From Autumnicola tepida (GTDB lineage: Bacteria; Bacteroidota; Bacteroidia; Flavobacteriales; Flavobacteriaceae): DNA of 64,000 bases. The notes beneath the pieces were generated by a model. That model was not told the origin of the DNA, ran no database searches, and saw nothing but the letters and a program-made list of their open reading frames with translations. Of the stretch, positions 1-7,963 are shown in pieces. The stretch is taken from contig NZ_JAVRHQ010000007.1 of assembly GCF_031846485.1 (NCBI RefSeq), forward strand, positions 1 to 64,000, written 5' to 3'. A program made the translations under genes and the position numbers. Numbering within the stretch: the stretch's first letter is position 1; each line of letters opens with the position of its first letter.

Positions 1-8
1 TTTTGTTT

Positions 9-986
9 TTAATTTATTTTGGCGGATTGTAAAATCGCATCCAACTCGAACATATTGTCTCTTTTTGACATGGAAGGATAAAACAGAAACCCTTCCAGGA
101 TTACATACCTGTTGTTTTCTTCATCCCTTACCGCGTAATTAACAAAAGGACCGGCCATAAAAGCATTTTTTACATCCCAGGTTCCGCGGGTTTCGTAGGC
201 AAAGTGCCCGTCAATTTCTGTCTCAAACAGGTATGGCGCATAAGCCTCTTCTGTTTGCATATAGCTGCCTTCCACAGGGCCGGGAATATATTTTTCTCCT
301 ATGGAATCACGCATTTTAATAATATTGCCAATCACATTGGTATCTTTTTCTATGGCCGAAAGCGGAACTTCATACACAAGAATTTCCATCAGGCCTTTAG
401 GGATTTCTTTTCTTATCCAGATAAAATCGTCCTCATCCATAGCATAACGATAAGCCGAAGGAAATTTAAGCGAAACATCCAATTTCTCTTCCAGTTTTTC
501 GTCGTTTTTCAGCGATTTGCCAATTCTTCTCTGTTTTTCCCTAAGTTCAGTTATCTTCAGGATTTTTATAATACTATCTGAATGCTCCCTAACTACTTCC
601 TTTATTTCTTCATTATCCTCCCCACGCACCACAACACCGGTTTGCGGTTTGGCATATTCCTCCCTAATTACCTGGAAATCCTTTTGCTTTCCTTTTTCAA
701 CCAGAAGAAATAAGCGGTTTTTACGAACAAATCCTGAAAACGTCTGCGGAGGAATCTGGCTTAAGGAAAATAAAGGCTCCTCCTGCGGAAGGCCGTCTAC
801 AGGAGCAGCAAGCTCGTCCCTTACCACTTCTCCAACTTCACCTTCCCAAAGGCTGTTCTCCATTACTACGGTGACCTGATTAATATTCCCGGAAGAATCT
901 GCTAATACCCGTACATTTTCTTCAGAATCATTTTTGCAGGAAATAAAAAAGATGAGGCTAAAAAGAAGAATTAAATTACTTTTCAT
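9..986 (-). CDS. DUF4837 family lipoprotein
   Basis: A 325-residue lipoprotein. The first 17 residues form a lipoprotein signal peptide ending in FISC, so Cys17 would be lipidated and the protein anchored to an envelope membrane. The mature part is soluble and charged, with no membrane segment. The overall pattern matches the DUF4837 family of Bacteroidota, whose function is unknown. It starts 22 nt after the stop of the LysM transglycosylase and lies on the same strand, so it is probably the last gene of a pgk-transglycosylase-DUF4837 operon. The neighbour hints at an envelope role, but this is inference only. Confidence 0.8.
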   Translation of the reverse strand: MKSNLILLFSLIFFISCKNDSEENVRVLADSSGNINQVTVVMENSLWEGEVGEVVRDELAAPVDGLPQEEPLFSLSQIPPQTFSGFVRKNRLFLLVEKGKQKDFQVIREEYAKPQTGVVVRGEDNEEIKEVVREHSDSIIKILKITELREKQRRIGKSLKNDEKLEEKLDVSLKFPSAYRYAMDEDDFIWIRKEIPKGLMEILVYEVPLSAIEKDTNVIGNIIKMRDSIGEKYIPGPVEGSYMQTEEAYAPYLFETEIDGHFAYETRGTWDVKNAFMAGPFVNYAVRDEENNRYVILEGFLFYPSMSKRDNMFELDAILQSAKIN

Positions 987-1008
987 TTTTTTGGTTTTGG
1001 TTTAGAAG

Positions 1009-2589
1009 CTATCCCTTGGAAACCTTTAGTTTCATCCCAGGGCGAAGGTTGTTACCACTCACTTCATTCCAAACCCTCAAATTCTGTACCGTAACTCCCG
1101 GAAACTTTTTTGAAATGCTCCAAAGGGAATCTCCATTCTTAACTGTATAGGTTTTAGGATTGTTACCTCCAGAGCTTTTCTCCCTCTCATTATTGACCAC
1201 TGCGGGCTTTCTGGGATAAACCGTAAGATACTGCCCAATGCGTAAATTGTTGCTTCTTAAATTATTCCACCTTTTAATTTCACTCACGCCCACGCCATAT
1301 CTTTCGGCAATTCTACCCAAATAATCCCCGCTACGAACCCTGTACCTTACCTTATCTTCTGCTTCAACATAGCGCGGGAGTTCCTCTTTTTTTTCTGCCA
1401 GTTCCTTTTCCACGTATTGATAAATAGCGGCTTCATTAGCCACAAACACACCAGTGGCAGGCCTTGGAAGCCTTAGCGTATAATTTTCTCCCTTTACAAA
1501 CGGAATAATGTCTAGTTTATAGCTGGGGTTCAGGAACTGCAGCATTTCTTTATCTGTGCCCGTTATTTTGGAAATATGGTCAAAATCGAGCATTTTCTTA
1601 ACCCTTATCGTATCTGTTTCAAAATAGGCAACATCAGGGCGATTGGGTTGAAAATTGTGCTCATCGGCATATTCAAAAATGTAAAGCGTGGCAAGAAAAG
1701 CCGGCACATACCCCGCAGTCTCCCTTGGCAAATATCTTCTTAGATCCCAGTAATCCACAGATCCGCCGCTTCTTCTAATTGCTTTGGAAACATTTCCGGG
1801 ACCGGAATTATAAGAGGCCAGGACAAGGTCCCAGTCACCAAATGTCTTATAAAGTGCGGCAAGATATTTTGCCGCCGCTTCTGTAGACTTTACAGGATCC
1901 ATACGCTCGTCTACATAGGAACTTACATTAAGATCATGCATTTTTCCGGTAGCGAACATAAACTGCCATAAGCCGGTTGCGCCTACACGGGAGCGGGCTC
2001 TTGGGTTTAAGGCCGATTCTACTATCGCCAGGTATTTTATTTCCAGTGGAATGTCGTACTTATCCAGTTCCTGTTCAAAAAGCGGAAAATAATAATCGCT
2101 TAAAGCCATTAATCGCTCCATGGCTTTTTTATTCCGCTTAAGATAAGATTTGATTACACTTTCCAGGATTGGATTGTATTCAATATTGAAAGGGGTGCGG
2201 GAATTAAGGTCTTTAAGCCTCGCCTTAAGAGTATCTGTAGGTAAATCTTTATACACCACTTCTGAATAATCCTGCTCCAGGATTCCCTGATGAATGGTTT
2301 CAAAAAGATCGGAATTCAGCAATTCTGATTTCCATACAGAATCTATAGCTTTGGCCCGCGGCAAATCTTCTAAAGCTACAACTGAAGAATCCCGAACTAC
2401 GGCCGAGATCGGGATTCTGTTTTTATATTCGGGGTCAGGTTCAGCAAGTTCTATTTCAGTATCGCTAGATTTTTGAAATATCTGCACCCTGAAATTGGCC
2501 TTCTCTACCTGTTTTTTGGATTTCTTCTCCTGCGAATATCCGGAGAATGCCAAAAGAGAAAAAACCACTAAAATTCCCCTTCTTATCAT
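1009..2589 (-). CDS. MltD-like lytic transglycosylase with two LysM domains
   Basis: Predicted periplasmic murein lytic transglycosylase that cleaves MurNAc-GlcNAc bonds to give 1,6-anhydromuropeptides. From the chosen ATG the protein has 526 residues and begins with a signal peptide (MIRRGILVVFSLLAFSGYSQ). The SLT domain spans roughly residues 170-290 and carries the catalytic Glu191 in AIVESALNP, followed by GATGLWQFM and the YNSGPGNV motif. Two C-terminal LysM repeats (VRSGDYLGRIA... and VKNGDSLWSIS...) would bind glycan strands. An in-frame ATG at 2631, 4 nt after the pgk stop and preceded by AGGA, would add 14 residues. I prefer 2589 because it gives a standard signal peptide, but coupling to pgk keeps the longer form possible. 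Confidence 0.9.
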   Translation of the reverse strand: MIRRGILVVFSLLAFSGYSQEKKSKKQVEKANFRVQIFQKSSDTEIELAEPDPEYKNRIPISAVVRDSSVVALEDLPRAKAIDSVWKSELLNSDLFETIHQGILEQDYSEVVYKDLPTDTLKARLKDLNSRTPFNIEYNPILESVIKSYLKRNKKAMERLMALSDYYFPLFEQELDKYDIPLEIKYLAIVESALNPRARSRVGATGLWQFMFATGKMHDLNVSSYVDERMDPVKSTEAAAKYLAALYKTFGDWDLVLASYNSGPGNVSKAIRRSGGSVDYWDLRRYLPRETAGYVPAFLATLYIFEYADEHNFQPNRPDVAYFETDTIRVKKMLDFDHISKITGTDKEMLQFLNPSYKLDIIPFVKGENYTLRLPRPATGVFVANEAAIYQYVEKELAEKKEELPRYVEAEDKVRYRVRSGDYLGRIAERYGVGVSEIKRWNNLRSNNLRIGQYLTVYPRKPAVVNNEREKSSGGNNPKTYTVKNGDSLWSISKKFPGVTVQNLRVWNEVSGNNLRPGMKLKVSKG

Positions 2590-2635
2590 AATTTTGTATT
2601 CAATGTTGACCTTAATCAACGCAAAATTCATTCCT

Positions 2636-3820
2636 TTATTTTCCTATTGCTTCAATCCCGGGAAGAGATTTTCCTTCCAGCATCTCCAGCATGGCACCAC
2701 CTCCGGTAGAAACGTAGCTCACCTTATCTTCAAGGCCAAACTTTTTAACAGCAGCAACAGAATCACCACCGCCTACAAGGGAAAACGCGCCTTTAGCTGT
2801 TGCATCTGCAATAGCTTCCCCAAGTTGAATGGTACCTTTTGCAAAAGTATCCATTTCAAAAACACCAAGAGGGCCGTTCCACAGGATAATTTTTGATTCT
2901 GAAATCACTTTTGAGAAGTTGCGCAAGGTCTCTGGCCCAACGTCTAATCCCATCCATCCGGCAGGAATACTGTCTACTTTTTCTATTTGCGTGCTGGCCT
3001 GTTCAGAAAAACTATCCGCAATAACCGAATCTACCGGTAAGTGCACCTGAACACCTTTTTGTTTTGCCTTTTCAAGAATTTCCAAAGCTAATTTCTGCTT
3101 ATCATCTTCAACAAGGGAAGCCCCAATGTTGCCACCCTGCGCTTTAATGAAGGTGTACGTCATTCCGCCACCAATTATCAAATTATCGATCTTATCCAGA
3201 ATATTTTCGATAACGGTAATTTTTGAAGACACTTTAGCCCCTCCAAGTACTGCGGTTACAGGTTTCTCTTTACTATGAAGCACCTTATCCAGGCTTTTTA
3301 TTTCTTTAGCAAGAAGATAACCAAAACATTTTTCTTTGAAATATTTAGCAACGATTGTTGTAGATGCATGTGCACGGTGCGCTGTTCCAAATGCATCATT
3401 TACATAAATATCCCCAAGTTGAGAAAGCTTTTTAGCAAAATCCTTATCTCCCTCCTGCTCTTCTTCATGATAACGCAGGTTTTCCAATAAGAGAATTTCA
3501 CCAGGTTTTAGATCATCAGCGGCTTTTTGAACTTCAGGCCCCACACAATCTTCAACAAATTTTGGCTCCACACCAACTATTTCAGTAACCTTGTCAACAA
3601 TATTGCGAAGGGAAAATTTTTCCTCTTTCCCTTTAGGCCTTCCCAGGTGAGACATTAAAACGACACTCCCGCCATCATCAAGAATTTTCTGAATAGTGGG
3701 TTTTGCAGCTTCAATCCTGGTGGCATCGGTAACTTCAAGATCTTCATTAAGAGGAACATTAAAATCTACCCTGATTAATGCCTGCTTATCTTTAAAATTG
3801 TAATCGTCTAATGTTTTCAT
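2636..3820 (-). CDS. pgk: phosphoglycerate kinase
   Basis: Glycolytic enzyme interconverting 1,3-bisphosphoglycerate plus ADP and 3-phosphoglycerate plus ATP in the cytosol. It has 394 residues, the normal family length. Hallmarks seen are RVDFNVPL near residue 18, the SHLGRPKG segment, GGAKVSSKI, and the C-terminal nucleotide loop VGGGDSVAAVKKFG. The ATG at 3820 is chosen over the TTG one codon earlier. A TATATTTG box (minus strand, 3912-3905) lies about 85 nt upstream and could be its promoter element. The leader between them holds a small GTCCC-TAA-GGGAC hairpin near 3882-3894. It heads an apparent operon with the transglycosylase and is divergent from holB. Confidence 0.97.
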   Translation of the reverse strand: MKTLDDYNFKDKQALIRVDFNVPLNEDLEVTDATRIEAAKPTIQKILDDGGSVVLMSHLGRPKGKEEKFSLRNIVDKVTEIVGVEPKFVEDCVGPEVQKAADDLKPGEILLLENLRYHEEEQEGDKDFAKKLSQLGDIYVNDAFGTAHRAHASTTIVAKYFKEKCFGYLLAKEIKSLDKVLHSKEKPVTAVLGGAKVSSKITVIENILDKIDNLIIGGGMTYTFIKAQGGNIGASLVEDDKQKLALEILEKAKQKGVQVHLPVDSVIADSFSEQASTQIEKVDSIPAGWMGLDVGPETLRNFSKVISESKIILWNGPLGVFEMDTFAKGTIQLGEAIADATAKGAFSLVGGGDSVAAVKKFGLEDKVSYVSTGGGAMLEMLEGKSLPGIEAIGK

Positions 3821-3958
3821 CAAAAATATTTTTTTCGGCCTTAAACTATAGAAAAGGCTTTAAAAGGCCTGTTAGTTAATGGTCCCTAAGGGACTGGTTC
3901 ATTACAAATATAATTTTTTCCTAAGATATAAAAGTGCATATAAATTATATATTTGCTT

Positions 3959-5113
3959 ATGCTTTTTTCAGATATCATAGGATTACCGCACCTTAAAAAC
4001 CACCTTACCACCACTGCCGACAGGAACAGGATTCCGCATGCCCAACTTTTTGTAGGAAAAAGCGGCAGCGGCACTTTACCCATGGCTATTGCATACGCCC
4101 AATATATTCTTTGTAAAAATGCAAATGCTGAAAATGATAGTGGCAATACTTCCTGCAATCTTAAATTCAGAAATCTTTCTCATCCCGATTTACATTTTGC
4201 CTTTCCTGTGGCAACCAATGATAAAATTAAAAGCCACCCGGTCTCTTCTAATTTTCTTACAGAATGGAGAAAATTTGTTTCAACAAATCCCTACGGAGAT
4301 CTAATGGACTGGTACCAGGAAATAGGTATTGAAAAGAAACAGGGCCAGATAGGTGTAGATGAAGCCCAGGATATTGTAAAATCCCTTTCTTTAAAATCTT
4401 ATGAAGGCGGGTTTAAAGTGATGTTGATATGGATGGCGGAAAAGATAAATACTACGGCGGCAAACAAGCTGCTGAAGCTTATTGAAGAACCGCCAAATAA
4501 GACTCTTTTTATTTTAATAACTGAAGACGAGGAACAAATTATCCAGACTATTCGTTCCAGGTGCCAAACCTTACATTTTCCGCCTCTTGCAGAAACTGAC
4601 ATTGCTGAAGCATTGGTAAAAGATGAAAACTGCGACAGGAACGAAGCCATGCAACTCGCTCACCAGGCTAATGGCAGTTACACCCAAGCGCTGCATCTTT
4701 TACAAAAAAGTTCTGGCGATGAGCAGTTTGAACAATGGTTCATACAATGGGTAAGAACGGCCTTTAAAGCGAAAGGAAATAAAGCCACTGTTTTAGAATT
4801 GATTGCATGGAGTGAGGAAGTTGCCGGAATGGGAAGGGAAGTGCAAAAAAGTTTCCTTCAGTATTGCATAGATTTTTTCCGCCAGGCTTTAATGATGAAT
4901 TACAGGGCTAATAAACTGGTTTATCTTTCTCCCGGTACGCCAGGATTTAAACTGGAAAAATTTGCTCCCTTTATACATGGCGGCAATATTGTTCAAATTA
5001 CCAATGCGCTTGAAGAAGCTATCTATCATATTGAAAGGAACGGGAATGCTAAAATAATTTTTACCGACCTTTCTATTAGATTAACCAGGTTTTTACACAA
5101 AAAAGCAGCCTAA
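3959..5113 (+). CDS. holB: DNA polymerase III delta' subunit (clamp loader)
   Basis: Subunit of the clamp-loader complex that opens the sliding clamp at primed sites. The product is 384 residues with an AAA-type N-terminal domain. The P-loop is degenerate (GKSGSGTL, lacking the usual Lys), as expected for a non-hydrolysing delta' subunit. The sensor region is present as TIRSRCQTLHF. I start at ATG 3959, which gives the common flavobacterial N-terminus MLFSDIIGLPHLK, and not at TTG 3953. A TATATTTG box occupies 3948-3955, so the transcript could be nearly leaderless, or the box may be coincidental. The next gene begins 2 nt after the stop. Confidence 0.92.
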   Translation: MLFSDIIGLPHLKNHLTTTADRNRIPHAQLFVGKSGSGTLPMAIAYAQYILCKNANAENDSGNTSCNLKFRNLSHPDLHFAFPVATNDKIKSHPVSSNFLTEWRKFVSTNPYGDLMDWYQEIGIEKKQGQIGVDEAQDIVKSLSLKSYEGGFKVMLIWMAEKINTTAANKLLKLIEEPPNKTLFILITEDEEQIIQTIRSRCQTLHFPPLAETDIAEALVKDENCDRNEAMQLAHQANGSYTQALHLLQKSSGDEQFEQWFIQWVRTAFKAKGNKATVLELIAWSEEVAGMGREVQKSFLQYCIDFFRQALMMNYRANKLVYLSPGTPGFKLEKFAPFIHGGNIVQITNALEEAIYHIERNGNAKIIFTDLSIRLTRFLHKKAA

Positions 5114-5115
5114 GC

Positions 5116-5511
5116 ATGGAAAATTTTCTCGTTTATCCTACTGAAATCCTGATTCTGATATTTATTCTGATAACATTCCTCCAGTCCGGATTGGATAAAG
5201 CCACAGACTGGAATGGGAACAATGCCTGGTTAAATGAACATTTTTCCAAAACCTTTCTTGCAGGGCTGGTTCCTGTAATGCTTGGAATTATTCTTATTCT
5301 GGAAGTAATTACAGGACTTTTAGCTATAGGAGGTATTATTGGCCTGCTTGTAAATGACAATAAAATATTTGCGCTCTATACCTGCATTCTGGCAGCCATA
5401 GTATTGCTTATGTTACTTTTTGGACAAAGAATAGCTAAAGATTATGCCGGTGCATTTACACTTACAGGCTATTTTATTGTAGTTATTTTTGGCGTATATC
5501 TCCTGTCATAA
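5116..5511 (+). CDS. DoxX-like integral membrane protein
   Basis: A 131-residue, highly hydrophobic protein with about four predicted membrane helices (residues about 7-23, 46-70, 75-97 and 108-130). A short polar loop after helix 1 (SGLDKATDWNGN) is typical of the DoxX/SURF4-like family. The biochemical role of such proteins is poorly defined; some act with respiratory or thiol-redox proteins. It follows holB with a 2-nt gap, so the two are probably co-transcribed, although a functional link is not obvious. Inner-membrane location is inferred. Confidence 0.7.
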   Translation: MENFLVYPTEILILIFILITFLQSGLDKATDWNGNNAWLNEHFSKTFLAGLVPVMLGIILILEVITGLLAIGGIIGLLVNDNKIFALYTCILAAIVLLMLLFGQRIAKDYAGAFTLTGYFIVVIFGVYLLS

Positions 5512-5549
5512 TTCGCCATGTATAATTCCTTAATGGGTCTTGTAAATAA

Positions 5550-5687
5550 CTATCTGGTAATAAAGATTAGCGAAACAAGGAAGATAAAGAATAATGCAAC
5601 CATTAAATTATCATACTTCCTATCCTTTTCATTACGTTTTAATTTTGGTTTCTTTCTTTCTAACAGGTGGTTCTTATAAGTACTCAT
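5550..5687 (-). CDS. small single-pass membrane protein (45 aa)
   Basis: A short open frame of 45 codons with an ATG and a TAG stop. The first half is strongly basic (residues 1-25, rich in Lys and Arg). The second half is one hydrophobic helix (LMVALFFIFLVSLIFI, residues 28-43). This basic-then-hydrophobic layout and clean boundaries suggest a real inner-membrane microprotein and not chance. It lies alone between the convergent DoxX-like gene and the OmpH-like gene, about 100 nt downstream of the latter's terminator. I do not recognise a family and assign no function. Confidence 0.5.
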   Translation of the reverse strand: MSTYKNHLLERKKPKLKRNEKDRKYDNLMVALFFIFLVSLIFITR

Positions 5688-5788
5688 CTCCAGTAAGTCT
5701 TTAAATTAGTAATTAAATTATTCTAATTTTTCACCAGCAATTTTTATCAAATTAATAAATTTAATTGTTTAACACAAATTTAGGAACA

Positions 5789-5818
5789 AAAAGGGCCGCC
5801 AATTTTGGCAGCCCTTTA
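5789..5818 (-). terminator. rho-independent terminator
   Basis: An inverted repeat aaagggccgcc / ggcagcccttt with one internal mismatch and a 6-nt loop. On the minus strand it is followed by a run of T. It lies about 20 nt past the stop of the OmpH-like gene and would end that transcript. Confidence 0.75.
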
Positions 5819-5837
5819 AATAGATACAAATTATAAT

Positions 5838-6350
5838 TTATTCTCCGCTATACTCAGCGTTTAATTTCTCAAGAATTTCTTCTGTAAGATCTTTGCCATC
5901 TTTGGCGTACATAATGTTTGCAGATTCATTAGAACCGAAGATATAGGTGTAATTATTTTCTTCACCATAGTCCTTCACGTAATTCTTAACTTTGGTAACT
6001 ATAGAATCAATAACAGCATCACTCTGCTCACGTAACTGCCCTCCCTGCATTTGCTGTTGTTGCTGAAGCATTTGCTGCTTTCTCATAAGCTCCTGCTCTT
6101 TTTCCTGGCGCTGGCTCTGGCTTAAAGAATTCATTTCAGACTGATAAGCCTGTACTTCCTGCTGAAACGCCCTTGCTGCAGAATCTAATTGCGCTCTTAC
6201 AGAATCTGATTTAGAAGTAAAATCTGCCTGAACTTCCTCCATTTCCTTATACTCCTTAATCAATTTAGTAGTATCAACATACGCTGTTTTTTCTTCGTTA
6301 CAGGAAGTAAACAATACCCCAAGAACTAAAACCGCTAATAATCTTTTCAT
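5838..6350 (-). CDS. OmpH/Skp-like family lipoprotein
   Basis: A 170-residue protein with a lipoprotein signal (lipobox FTSC, Cys17) and then a long Gln/Glu/Met-rich coiled coil (about residues 45-110, with QQQQQMQ runs). This arrangement matches the OmpH/Skp chaperone family, whose members hold unfolded outer-membrane proteins in the periplasm. Here the protein would be membrane-anchored instead of soluble, which is common in Bacteroidota. A TACATTTG box on the minus strand at 6380-6373 sits 23 nt upstream of the ATG and fits a flavobacterial -7 element. It is a single-gene unit ending at the terminator near 5800. Confidence 0.8.
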   Translation of the reverse strand: MKRLLAVLVLGVLFTSCNEEKTAYVDTTKLIKEYKEMEEVQADFTSKSDSVRAQLDSAARAFQQEVQAYQSEMNSLSQSQRQEKEQELMRKQQMLQQQQQMQGGQLREQSDAVIDSIVTKVKNYVKDYGEENNYTYIFGSNESANIMYAKDGKDLTEEILEKLNAEYSGE

Positions 6351-6586
6351 GATATTAAAATTAAATTTTGAGCAAATGTAATAAAGTTAAATTAGAAAAG
6401 GTCTTTTGGTTATTAATTATGAAAAGCCTTTCGTATAGCAATATTTTATAGATAAAATTTTTCCAATAAGCCATTTCTATAAAAAACCAGTTCAAATAAG
6501 CCAATCTGCGGGCTTTTTTCGGAAGATTCATACAAGAACCTGTCTTTATTAAAGAGGAGCTGCTATTAGAGCTAAAACTGGCTTGT

Positions 6587-7420
6587 TTACCTTTTTTGAA
6601 AGAAATAGGTAATAGAGGAATATTCCGTAGAAGATTTTGCCTTTAGATTAGATTTTAAGCCATTTATAATAGCTTTGAAATAATTTGAAGATCCTGTACT
6701 GTTTTTTTCAGATAGCAGGCTTACATAAAACGAATCGAAGACTAAAGGCTTTTTCGTTATTAATTTAAAACCCTGTTTCGAAAAAAGGGACTGTATTCCA
6801 TTTTGAGAAAAATGAAATAAATGCCTTGGTACATCATAAGCCGCCCAATGTTCTTTGTAATGCTCCGCATCAAAACTTTTAAAATTTGGAACCGCAACCA
6901 CAAGCAAGCCATCTTTTTCCAATAAGCCTGCCAGTTTATCTAATTCTGCTTTAGGATCCTTAACATGTTCCAAAACATGCCAAAGGCAGATAACATCAAA
7001 TTTTTTAATATTTAGCTCCTCGTATTTTTTTGCAAGCGAAATGTTCTTTCTCATAGCCATTCCCCGTGCAGAGTCACTTGGTTCCACCCCATGGATTTCA
7101 AAATGATTTTTACGGGCACAATTCAAAAAATCACCTGTTCCTGCTCCTACATCCAAAAGCTTTCCGGAGGTTTTGTAGTGTCTTATCCAGGAAATTTTTT
7201 TACCCAACATATATTCTTTAACCTTCTGATAGATTTTTTCAGTTATCGTTTCTTTGGAATCTGTATGGGAAATATATTGGTCACTGGAATAATAAAAATC
7301 AAGAGCCGGAGGAACGGGTTTGGTTTCCAAAATTTCAAATTCAGGATGCCAAAAAAGATCAAATTCTTCTCCGGAAACAAGATAATCTTTACAGGAAATA
7401 AAATGTTTTTGATCAGCCAT
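6587..7420 (-). CDS. class I SAM-dependent methyltransferase
   Basis: Predicted methyltransferase of 277 residues. Motif I is LLDVGAGTGDFLN (residues 88-100), which binds S-adenosylmethionine. The acidic post-I loop HGVEPS and the motif II-like ICLWHVLEHVKDP follow. The fold matches Methyltransf_23/11 proteins that often act on small molecules or glycans; the substrate cannot be read here. I use the ATG at 7420, which overlaps the preceding gene's stop by 8 nt (ATGGCTGA), a sign of translational coupling. A longer in-frame start at 7462 would add 14 hydrophobic residues and overlap more. Function beyond methyl transfer is unknown. Confidence 0.85.
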   Translation of the reverse strand: MADQKHFISCKDYLVSGEEFDLFWHPEFEILETKPVPPALDFYYSSDQYISHTDSKETITEKIYQKVKEYMLGKKISWIRHYKTSGKLLDVGAGTGDFLNCARKNHFEIHGVEPSDSARGMAMRKNISLAKKYEELNIKKFDVICLWHVLEHVKDPKAELDKLAGLLEKDGLLVVAVPNFKSFDAEHYKEHWAAYDVPRHLFHFSQNGIQSLFSKQGFKLITKKPLVFDSFYVSLLSEKNSTGSSNYFKAIINGLKSNLKAKSSTEYSSITYFFQKR

Positions 7421-7928
7421 TAAAAAAATTATGATCTGGACTTTCTTCTGAAAATGCTTCAAATTCCTTTTCCATTTCCAGAAGATACTGATATACCTTT
7501 TCTTTAAAAATAGAATTGTTACTCAAGTGATCTTCACCCAAAGCGTCGGTTACCCATATAGAAACAAAAAATTTAATTGGGCCCTCATGCGTTTCCGCCT
7601 CCTGGTCTGCATCAAAAACCTCATGGAGATAAATGCTCTTTTCCCGATCGTGGGACAGATTTACACTAATCCAAAATGTATAATCTATGTCTGGAAAAAG
7701 TTTAACTTCTGAAAGCACAAGATCGTCTTTAGCCGGTAAGCCTAAATAATTCCTGAGCCATTGTCTTGTTTTTTCCTTCCTTAATTTACTTTGAAATTTA
7801 AACTCGCTCTGGCCATTTTCAGATTCAGGAAGCACTAATTTTGAATGCTCCATATCCTCCACTCTATGAGTAACAATACAGCTCCACTGAAGTAGAATCA
7901 CAAGAATTAATAAAAGTCTTTTTATCAT
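7413..7928 (-). CDS. hypothetical lipoprotein
   Basis: A 171-residue protein with an N-terminal lipoprotein signal (LLQWSC, Cys17) and an otherwise soluble acidic sequence rich in aromatic residues. I do not recognise a domain. The sequence after the signal contains a basic stretch (KLRKEKTRQWLRNYLG) and several FW/YF beta-like segments. Its 3' end overlaps the methyltransferase start by 8 nt, so the pair is probably translated together. Upstream lies a parS site and then mnmG on the same strand. No function is assigned. Confidence 0.65.
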   Translation of the reverse strand: MIKRLLLILVILLQWSCIVTHRVEDMEHSKLVLPESENGQSEFKFQSKLRKEKTRQWLRNYLGLPAKDDLVLSEVKLFPDIDYTFWISVNLSHDREKSIYLHEVFDADQEAETHEGPIKFFVSIWVTDALGEDHLSNNSIFKEKVYQYLLEMEKEFEAFSEESPDHNFFNG

Positions 7929-7939
7929 TTAAAAGCTTT

Positions 7940-7955
7940 TGTTCCACGTGGAACA
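7940..7955. other. parS: parS centromere site (copy 1)
   Basis: A perfect 16-bp palindrome TGTTCCACGTGGAACA matching the known bacterial parS consensus TGTTNCACGTGNAACA bound by ParB. It lies in the 35-bp gap between mnmG and the lipoprotein gene. With one flanking base on each side the palindrome extends to 18 bp. ParB loading here would serve origin segregation; parA and parB are not in this window. Confidence 0.88.
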
Positions 7956-7963
7956 ACATAAAC

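Noticed and set aside
3821..3828. TATTTTTG on the minus strand directly before the pgk ATG as a promoter
   Set aside because: A -7 element touching the start codon would place the transcript start inside the gene; a better box lies 85 nt upstream.
3953..3955. TTG start for holB
   Set aside because: It lies inside a TATATTTG promoter-like box; the ATG at 3959 gives the usual N-terminus.
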